Of a DNA stretch of 64,000 bases, positions 56,066 to 64,000 are shown one piece after another (the first letter of the stretch is position 1; each line of letters starts with the position of its first letter). The notes below the pieces were generated by a model. The model had not been told where the DNA came from. It worked only from the letters and a program-made list of their open reading frames with translations, and did not search any database. The position numbers and the translations under genes were made by a program. The DNA is from Symsagittifera roscoffensis (lineage: Eukaryota; Xenacoelomorpha; Acoela; Convolutidae), in NCBI RefSeq assembly GCF_963678635.1, contig NC_087063.1:40560759-40624758 (forward strand), read 5' to 3'.

Positions 56066-57925
56066 AAGAACAATATTTGAATTATAAGTTGTGCGAAGTC
56101 AATTGATTTTGCAAGTTCTTCGACAAACTTGTTTTGTTAGATTGATTTGGATTATAGGAATTAATTAATAGAATTGATCTTTCAGTTTTTTTTGATGTTT
56201 CAAATTCCACTCAGATGTTGTCATACTTTTGATGAAATAATTTCGAATCTGTGCGTAGTTAGGGTGTAAGATTTAGGAATGAGTATCAGTTTTTTTTCTA
56301 TGACTGCTGATCTATTATCCCGAAAGGCGACATAACGATGACTATCTAATGTCCCATAAGTTGTTTTTTTTTGGAGCCATTAAAACTTGTCTCAGAGTAG
56401 TCATAAATTTTGTTTCATCCACATTTTTTGACTAGTTCTTGTAGACTAGATCTTTTTTTATTTAAGATCCTGCGATTTAGGTGTAAAATTTACGATTTTG
56501 AAGTCGTTTAGATTCGCTAATGTTTCTTTAAAATTTACAATTAATCCACTGGAAAGTGCAGAGTTCGAGTGTAACTAAGGTAATGTTCAAAATTCATTGG
56601 AAAAAAACAGAGTTTTGAGGGGTTGTAAGAGTGCAGAGTTCGATTGTAATCCTTCTAGTAATCAGAACTAGTAATCAGAAGGAGTTAAGATCAAAAATAA
56701 TTAGAGTTTATGGTTTTTCTATTTTAATTGGTAATATGGAAGAAAATTTGATTTCACTTTTTGTTTTCAAATGTTTTTTCGAATTTTCTTAGATTTGAGT
56801 TGAACTAGTTGAGATTTGAATAGTGTTGCTGCATTTTGAGATATTTTCATATCAAGAAAAAAGTTTGGTATGTTCTAAATTTAGTAAATTTTGATCAAGC
56901 TTATTTCATGAAAAAATCAAATGAAGAGAAAATCGACTACTTAATTTTGATAGGCCACCAAAAAAATTGTTTTCGGAACTATAGTGTTCAAGTATAGTTT
57001 AAGTGACGCTCAAGTTTTAGTTCCAAAAACGGATTTTCAGCTAGTACAAAAATAAGTAGTGTTCGAAATAAAAAATTCACATGTTTCAAAACTGGAAAAT
57101 GAGACAATTTGAAATGTTAAATTTAAATTTAGTTTAAAAAATAGATAAAGTTAATAGAATGTCCTAGAAACTTGAACCGATGATATACTCATGATACATT
57201 TTTGGCGCGAAATCCAAAAATGCTTACTTCTGATTGGTTGAGTTTTCATCATTTTGTATAGCCATTGTCTTAGGATGTTTTTCTGATCGATGATCATTCT
57301 ATTAAGTTTTAATAATTTTACTTGATGGTGCATTTTCGTAATTTACGTTTTGAATTCCCTCTGTCTCGTTATGTAAACTTTGTGATGATCCCCAGCAGCG
57401 CTGAGCTAGATTTTAAATTGGTTTTTACCTTAAGGAGGAACCAGTAAAGTGTGTACAGAAAATTGTACAGAATCATTCTTCTTTTTCTTTCTTTAAAAAA
57501 AAAATTGTACTGAAATTGTTTAGGGTTGAAAAAAATGATCTATTTTTTTTATATCAAAAGTTTCTCTAATTTTCTTTTCTTGTCTCTCCCTATTATTCAA
57601 CTGTTTCATCAGTTTAGAGCCAGAATGGTTTACATAGAAGCCGCTAGTTCGCTACACCATACTTCAAATACCTGGAATCGGAAGAGAGAAAGGTCTGTTC
57701 AACAATCCGGACGACTATAACTGAACCCTCTCTCAACCCGAACACAAACAATAAGGAGAAAAACTTGCCATGTTTTCTAGACAAGGGTTACTGCACTCAA
57801 GAAAAGACCTTGTGGCGTGGTGTGACGTCATCAACAGTTCATTTAGCTGCCACATATCAATTAACTATCGGCTCGGCAGCCCAGAAAAATTTTCCAGCAA
57901 TCTGAAGACGAGAAATACACGAATC
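54345..57925. repeat. 3.58-kb tandem duplication, unit 2
   Basis: Second copy of the 50,763-54,344 unit. It leaves the shared sequence after 'gacgagaaatacacga' near 57,925. Differences from unit 1 are scattered single bases and small indels (for example in homopolymers near 53,940 and 57,530), consistent with a fairly recent duplication. Confidence 0.85.
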
Positions 57926-57938
57926 AGGGTGAAAGTGT

Positions 57939-58085
57939 TGTAGGAGGCAGTGCCTGCCCGACATTGAGGAAGCACTGAGACAAACGGGCATTTCGGTCAA
58001 TTTTGTGACCAAGTACTTCGTATCAAAGCGGAAGAAAAAACACGAGCTAGAGTTCGCGAGGGAGTATTTGGAGCTTCAACAATAA
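57939..58085 (+). CDS. Short unrecognised open fragment after the duplication
   Basis: A 48-codon stretch (CLPDIEEALRQTGISVNF, TKYFVSKRKKKHELEF, AREYLELQQ then stop) with amphipathic, protein-like composition and no start in frame. It may be the end of a transposon protein. Not identified. Confidence 0.25.
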   Translation, partial: CRRQCLPDIEEALRQTGISVNFVTKYFVSKRKKKHELEFAREYLELQQ

Positions 58086-58740
58086 AAGATTTCCGGAGTT
58101 CAAGTTGCTAAGTAGTGGAGAACCAGGATAATCTACCAAGACTGATTGGAAAGGCAAGATCAGTCAATAACAGAACCTCACAGACAAGGAGGAAGGCACT
58201 AGCGAAACGGAATGAGAGGGGTCAAGCGATTGGTACTTCATCAAACTGTTAGTTTGGTTTTGTTTGTTCTTTGCTTTGTGGCTCCTGAGGCTCGTTCCTC
58301 TTGGCCTTCGAAGTAATGAATCAACAATTATCCCCTTCCCCACCATTGTTACGACGGATTCTATCAACAAACATTAGTTGAAACTAGTGCTGAATTATGC
58401 TAAATGGTGTCTAAAACTAAGCAATTTTTTTCATAGGTTCAATCGATTTGATTAGACAACGATATAAAAGCGGCTTTTTTTTGCGATCCCGGTTGCCGGA
58501 AAACATGGTTTTCGAACCAAGTGTCTCATTTTTTTCCGCTAAAACTGCTCTGAATTGAAATGAATAAGATCAGAATTGATGAGAAGCATAATGGCGACAA
58601 GATAGGAGAAGCAAGAGTGGTAGTGCAGCGGGGGATAGATGAAAAACTTTGGCTGTAACTTTTGCCCTTCATTATACATGTGAAAATAAAAACTCAAGCA
58701 CAGTGAATGAAACACACAAGAACAAAATCAAAAACTCTCA
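58086..58740. other. Stretch without a recognisable gene
   Basis: No domain or repeat recognised. A short basic run is readable on the plus strand near 58,175-58,245 (TRRKALAKRNERGQ), without other support. Confidence 0.3.
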
Positions 58741-60626
58741 GAAAGACAAGATAGACTGTTGAACAAAGAAAGTGACAGGAGAGCATTATCTCTAGTGGGC
58801 ATTGATTCCAAGGTAGGTGCAAGGACTTTTATGCCTGGGAACCAAACACGCGGGTCGTGTAAAATTCAAGGAAAATCATTGTTTGGCTGAAAGGGAATTT
58901 TTTGTCCTAACTGAAAAATCAGAAAATTACAGGGTAGTCGTTGTTTGAGATTAAAGCGTTAGCTAAAACCTATGTAAAGAAATCAAAACAGACCACATCT
59001 GATAGAGTGGAAAGAGCTAGAGAATAGCTCAGAAACAACAATTTTTTATCAGTGTCGTTCAATACAGGGGTTGAATTTGTATCATCAAAAAAGACCTAGA
59101 GGAAGCCAAACTGTCAGAACTTTTACAGTTAGACCAATTTAAAGCAATGAACAACACTGAGGATTTGGTGGTAAAAAATTTTTAGAAAAACAAAGACAAT
59201 GAAATATTGAGTCGTAAAAAGAACACTGATATTGGTGAACATCTGTACACCAAATTGAGGTCAACAGGTAGTCAACCGGCTGGTTTGTAAGGTTGTGCCA
59301 AAGTACACAAGAAAAAGACAATGCGCCCTTTTCTATCTCTGCCTGGAAGTTCAAATGAGATTTTGAACAATTTTTTTGGCCAAATGTTTGCATAAAATGG
59401 TGCGAGCGAACAAAAAAACAAAAATAAAAAAAGCACGAGAGATTATTCAGAAGATTGAATGAGACTCAAATGAGAACAAAATTTCGAACAAAATTTTCGT
59501 TAGATGATAAAAGTCTGTACAGTAATGTTGCACTCAAAGAGGCCATCGACATTGCACTCATACACTTTTATGAGCATGAGAAATTGCCTGACCTTGCACG
59601 CAATACGATGAAAAAATTGATAAACCTTGCTGAGATTCAAGTATACGCAGAAGGATGGTTTGGCTCTGGGAGCCTTTCTTGCAGTCATACTGGCAATTTT
59701 GTGGTTTAAAGATTTTGAACCTGTATTGAGGAAGGAAATTTCCAAATTTTGCAAGCCAATGGAAGATTTGTCCAGAATGTAAGAAAAAAGTTACGTATAG
59801 ACAGAATGGTGACAGAATGGAGCAACTCTCTCTGAGATATGTTGATGATATCGTGAGGACTGTGAAAGGAGATCCAGAAGAATTTTTGAACGCTGCAAAC
59901 CAATTACACCCAACCTTATAGTTTACTTTAGAAAAGAATTAAAAAAGGCAATTTTGCCTTTCTTGACATTAACGTTAACGTGGACAAACGTAAGAATCTA
60001 GTCTGTCGATGATATCTAAAATCAACTGATACAGGGACAATTCTTGATTTTGGGAGCTGCGCTCTAATCCATTTGAAAAAGAACATACTAAGGCGCAGTT
60101 CATCGAATTGTTAGAAGGAAGTCAACTTGAAAAAAGTAGGATAAGTTTGAAGGTGATTAGAAAGAATGGTTTGAAAACCAGTATTCAAAAATCTTTGGCC
60201 GATATCATTGTTTCAAATGCCTTTGACAGGCTCATCAAAGAAAAAGTCAACAAGAGTCCTGGTAAGGACTTACTTCAAGGGTGATTTGATAATTCATACA
60301 CACTACCCATGATGGTCCTGCAGTATTGAGGCATTTGAAATGTGATATTTGCAAATAAGGCGCGAAAAGTTATCAAGGTACCAATTGTTTTCAACGCCAA
60401 AAAGCTAAAAACCTGCCTACCATACTTAAAGTCCTTTTTTCGCGTGAACTACAATCAAAAGGGGCGTCCAAAAGTTCATGTTGCGGATGTAATTCCACAT
60501 TTGTTGACCAGACAAATAGAAGCACTTCACATCGGGAAGCAGAGACTGAGAACAAACACGCGCAATGAATTCAGGAGCAGGGAACTGAACCGTAAACTTT
60601 TGTTACGAAAACGACATTTCGGCTAA
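58741..60626 (+). pseudogene. Dead Penelope-like element, tandem unit A
   Basis: Broken plus-strand PLE: RT start near 59,490 (FSLDDKSLYSNVALKEAIDIA, then LPDLARNTMKKLINL), DGLALGAFLAVIL near 59,650-59,690, YVDDIV at about 59,838, FLDINVNVDKRKNLVC with stops near 60,000, and the GIY-YIG C-terminus at 60,342-60,626 (LTRQIEALHIGKQRLRT, NTRNEFRSRELNRKL). Penelope RTs resemble telomerase RT and are paired with a GIY-YIG nuclease. Several stops and frame breaks are shared with unit B. The 3' non-coding part runs to about 61,260. Confidence 0.8.
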
Positions 60627-61262
60627 TACAAAAATAAGTAAATTTTCAAACAAAAAGTTGACACGTTTCGAAATTGGAAAAAAAGAAGAAGCGAAAAACT
60701 AAATTTAAATTTTTTTTACTCAAAAGATGAAATTAGTTGAGTTTCTCAGACAATTTAAGTCTGATTATATTATCATGATGTTATTTTGGCGCAGTTTTCA
60801 AGTTTGCAAATTTCTGATTAGTTGTTTTTTTATAGTTTCGTATAGTTGTTGTCTTGGCAAAACTTAGCAAATAATTGTGCAAAAATTATTACTGAACACG
60901 AGTACAAAGTACAATTCGATTTCAACGCAGGTTTGTGAAACATGCCCCAATACAAAAACAAAAACAAAACCAGAGCTTGTTTAACTAGAAACTCCATTGG
61001 GCAAGTTTTACGATTGACATTTGCTCCACAAAAAAATAACCAGCCCCTAAATAACTAGCTCCAAAATGTATGATAACCAGTTTTTAAAGTAAATCTCCCG
61101 GCAACAAGGTTTTCCCGGCAACAAAGTTTTATTTCGGCCATCTGCTAGCTTCATTGTAAGCCACAGCAGTATGAGAAAAAATGACCTAAACGAGTTTTTT
61201 GTCTGTAAATTAAAGATGGAACTTAAAATTCTACGCTTGAACGGTGTTTTGAAAAACTCTCA

Positions 61263-63150
61263 AAATCAAAAACTCTCAGAAAGACAAGATAGACTGTTGA
61301 ACAAATAAAGTGACAGGAGAGCATTATCTCTAGTGGGCATTGATTCCAAGGTAGGTGCAAGGACTTTTATGCCTGGGAACCAAACACGCGGGTCGTGTAA
61401 AATTCAAGGAAAATCATTGTTTGGCTGATGGGGAATTTTTTGTCCTAACTGAAAAATCAGAAAATAACAGGGTAGTCGTTGTTTGAGATTAAAGCGTTAG
61501 CTAAAACCTATGTAAAGGAATTAAAACAGACCCCATCTGATAGAGTGGAAAGAGCTAGAGAATAGCTCAGAAACAACATTTTTTTATCAGTGCCGTTCAA
61601 TAAAGGGGTTGAATTTTTATCATCAAAAAAGACCTATAGGAAGCCAAACTGTCAGAACTTTTACAGTTAGACCAATTTAAAGCAATGAACAACACTGAGG
61701 ATTTGGTGGTAATAAAATTTTAGAAAAACAAAGACAATGAAATATTGAGTCGGAAAAAAAACACTGATATTGGTGAACATCTGTACACCAAATTGAGGTC
61801 AACAGGTAGTCAACCGGCTGGTTTGTAAGGTTGTGCCAAAGTACACAAGAAAAAGACAATGCGCCCTTTTCTATCTCTGCCTGAAGTTCAAATGAGATTT
61901 TGAACAGTTTTTTTGGCCAAATGTTTGCATAAAATGGTGAGAGCGAACAAAAAAACAAAAATAAAAGAAGCACGAGAGATTATTGAGAAGATTGAATGAG
62001 ACTCAAATGAGAACAAAATTTCGTTAGATGATAAAAGTCTGTACAGTAATGTTGCACTCAAAGAGGCCATCGACATTGCACTTATACCTTTTTATGAGCA
62101 TGAGAAATTGCCTGACCTTGCACGCAATACGATGAAAAAATTGATAAACCTTGCTGAGATTCAAGTATACGCAGAAGGATGGTTTGGCTCTGGGAGCCTT
62201 TCTTGCAGTCATACTGGCAATTTTGTGGTTTAAAGATTTTGAACCTGTATTGAGGAAGGAAATTTCCAAATTTTGCAAGCCAATGGAAGATTTGTCCAGA
62301 ATGTAAGAAAAAAGTTACGTATAGACAGAATGGTGACAGAATGGAGCAACTCTCTCTGAGATATGTTGATGATATCGTGAGGACTGTGAAAGGAGATCCA
62401 GAAGAATTTTTGAACGCTGCAAACCAATTACACCCAACCTTATAGTTTACTTTAGAAAAGAATTAAAAAAGGCAATTTTGCCTTTCTTGACATTAACGTT
62501 AACGTGGACAAACGTAAGAATCTAGTCTGTCGATGATATCTAAAATCAACTGATACAGGGACAATTCTTGATTTTGGGAGCTGCGCTCTAATCCATTTGA
62601 AAAAGAACATACTAAGGCGCAGTTCATCGAATTGTTAGAAGGAAGTCAACTTGAAAAAAGTAGGATAAGTTTGAAGGTGATTAGAAAGAATGGTTTGAAA
62701 ACCAGTATTCAAAAATCTTTGGCCGATATCATTGTTTCAAATGCCTTTGACAGGCTCATCAAAGAAAAAGTCAACAAGAGTCCTGGTAAGGACTTACTTC
62801 AAGGGTGATTTGATAATTCATACACACTACCCATGATGGTCCTGCAGTATTGAGGCATTTGAAATGTGATATTTGCAAATAAGGCGCGAAAAGTTATCAA
62901 GGTACCAATTGTTTTCAACGCCAAAAAGCTAAAAACCTGCCTACCATACTTAAAGTCCTTTTTTCGCGTGAACTACAATCAAAAGGGGCGTCCAAAAGTT
63001 CATGTTGCGGATGTAATTCCACATTTGTTGACCAGACAAATAGAAGCACTTCACATCGGGAAGCAGAGACCGAGAACAAACACGCGCAATGAATTCAGGA
63101 GCAGGGAACTGAACCGTAAACTTTTGTTACGAAAACGACATTTCGGCTAA
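61263..63150 (+). pseudogene. Dead Penelope-like element, tandem unit B
   Basis: Nearly identical to unit A at an offset of about 2,524-2,538 bp. Shared defects include the stop in 'gtctgtcgatgatatctaaaa', and there are small deletions such as 13 bp near 62,020. It has the same RT, YVDD and GIY-YIG C-terminal motifs (62,866-63,150). The 3' part reaches about 63,740. Confidence 0.8.
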
Positions 63151-63741
63151 TACAAAAATAAGTAAATTTTGAAACAAAAAATTGACACGTTTCGAAATTG
63201 GAAAAAAAGAAGAAGCGAAAAACTAAATTTAAATTTTTTTTACTCAAAAGATGAAATTAGTTGAGTTTCTCAGACAATTTAAGTCTGAGTATATTATCAT
63301 GATGTTATTTTGGCGCAGTTTTCAAGTTTGCAAATTTCTGATTAGTTGTTTTTTTATAGTTTCGTATAGTTGTTGTCTTGGCAAAACTTAGCAAATAATT
63401 GTGCAAAAATTATTATTGAACACGAGTACAAAGTACAATTCGATTTCAACGCAGGTTTGTGAAACATGCCCCAATACAAAAACAAAAACAAAACCAGAGC
63501 TTGTTTAACTAGAAACTCCATTGGGCAAGTTTTACGATTGACATTTGCTCCACAAAAAAATAACCAGCCCCTAAATAACTAGCTCCAAAATGTATGATAA
63601 CCAGTTTTTAAAAGCAAATCTCCCGGCAACAAGGTTTTCCCGGCAACAAAGTTTTATTTCGGCCATCTGCTAGCTTTATTGTTAGCCACAGCAGTATGAG
63701 AAAAAATGCCCTAAACGAGTTATTTGGTCTGTAAATTAAAG

Positions 63742-63921
63742 ATGGAACTTAAAATTATACGCTTGAACGGTGTTTTGAAATCCAAAAAAGTTCAAATGGC
63801 TATAGAAAACGAAATCAGAAAAAAAATGAACAGGACTAGTTGCAGATTTAATTTTAAAGTCCAAACCAAAGGACGTGAAACTACTCAGCGCGCTCCAAAA
63901 TATTTGCCGCCTAATGGTTAA
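63742..63921 (+). pseudogene. Start of a third PLE tandem unit (5' end of ORF)
   Basis: ATG at 63742 begins MELKIIRLNGVLKSKKVQM, then a lysine- and arginine-rich stretch, and ends at a TAA after 59 codons. At the A/B junction the same beginning (near 61,212) is cut after about a dozen codons and joined to the body of unit B. I infer that this is the genuine 5' end of the PLE reading frame. No domain is recognised, and the unit runs to the window edge. Confidence 0.45.
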
Positions 63922-64000
63922 GAGAACACCCTAGCAAAAGTTCAAGGTTGAAACTACAAACCAAAAACACAGAAATGCAAAAGGACTTCGATTAGCTTTG

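Overview
The window reads as AT-rich, intron-bearing animal nuclear DNA. It holds two conserved animal genes, both on the minus strand: a multi-exon WDR59 (GATOR2 subunit) at about 6.9-9.9 kb and an intronless WDR75 (small-subunit processome, UTP17) at 20.9-23.3 kb. Non-LTR retrotransposons, Penelope-like elements (PLEs), MITEs and a tRNA-derived SINE fill much of the rest. The two WD40 proteins are strongly diverged from vertebrate orthologues. I infer an invertebrate, probably marine, but the sequence does not fix the phylum.
Layout. 0-0.7 kb: C-terminus of a restriction-like-endonuclease non-LTR element. 2.6-4.05 kb: about nine tandem copies of a ~165-bp satellite. 4.7-6.8 kb: a foldback repeat, a duplicated segment carrying an exact 82-bp copy of a WDR59 exon, and a MITE with an 8-bp target duplication. 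6.9-9.9 kb: WDR59. 11.9-13.8 kb: a scrambled LINE. 16.0-17.5 kb: a short LTR-flanked element. 17.5-17.9 kb: a hAT-like MITE. 19.3-19.9 kb: a Jockey-like LINE tail. 20.4 kb: a SINE. 20.9-23.3 kb: WDR75.
23,431-47,795 is the centrepiece: a 24.4-kb Ty3/gypsy-type LTR retrotransposon on the minus strand. Its two ~870-bp TG...CA LTRs differ by only five substitutions and one 2-bp indel, so it is young. It has open gag, protease and pol frames (RT, RNase H, integrase). Pol ends in a macro-like domain. Downstream lies an extra 2,697-codon frame with a complete SGNH-hydrolase motif set, a second degenerate SGNH-like module and about 1,650 unrecognised residues, followed by a 254-codon unknown frame. 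A 3.3-kb leader carries structured repeats, including two tandem stem-loops whose outer stems differ in sequence but keep their pairing. The element is much richer in GC than its surroundings. Its 3' LTR ends 87 bp upstream of the WDR75 start codon in the same orientation.
47.8-64 kb is a graveyard of PLE and LINE copies: an inverted pair of PLE ends with hammerhead-ribozyme-like motifs, a MITE nested in a PLE, a 3.58-kb tandem duplication carrying a dead LINE, and a ~2.5-kb tandem array of dead PLE units running off the right edge.
How the genes relate: WDR59 (nutrient sensing to TORC1) and WDR75 (ribosome biogenesis) both bear on growth, but nothing here shows co-regulation. The genes of the giant element form one genomic-RNA unit in which successive frames (gag to pro, pro to pol, SGNH ORF to small ORF) are each offset by -1.
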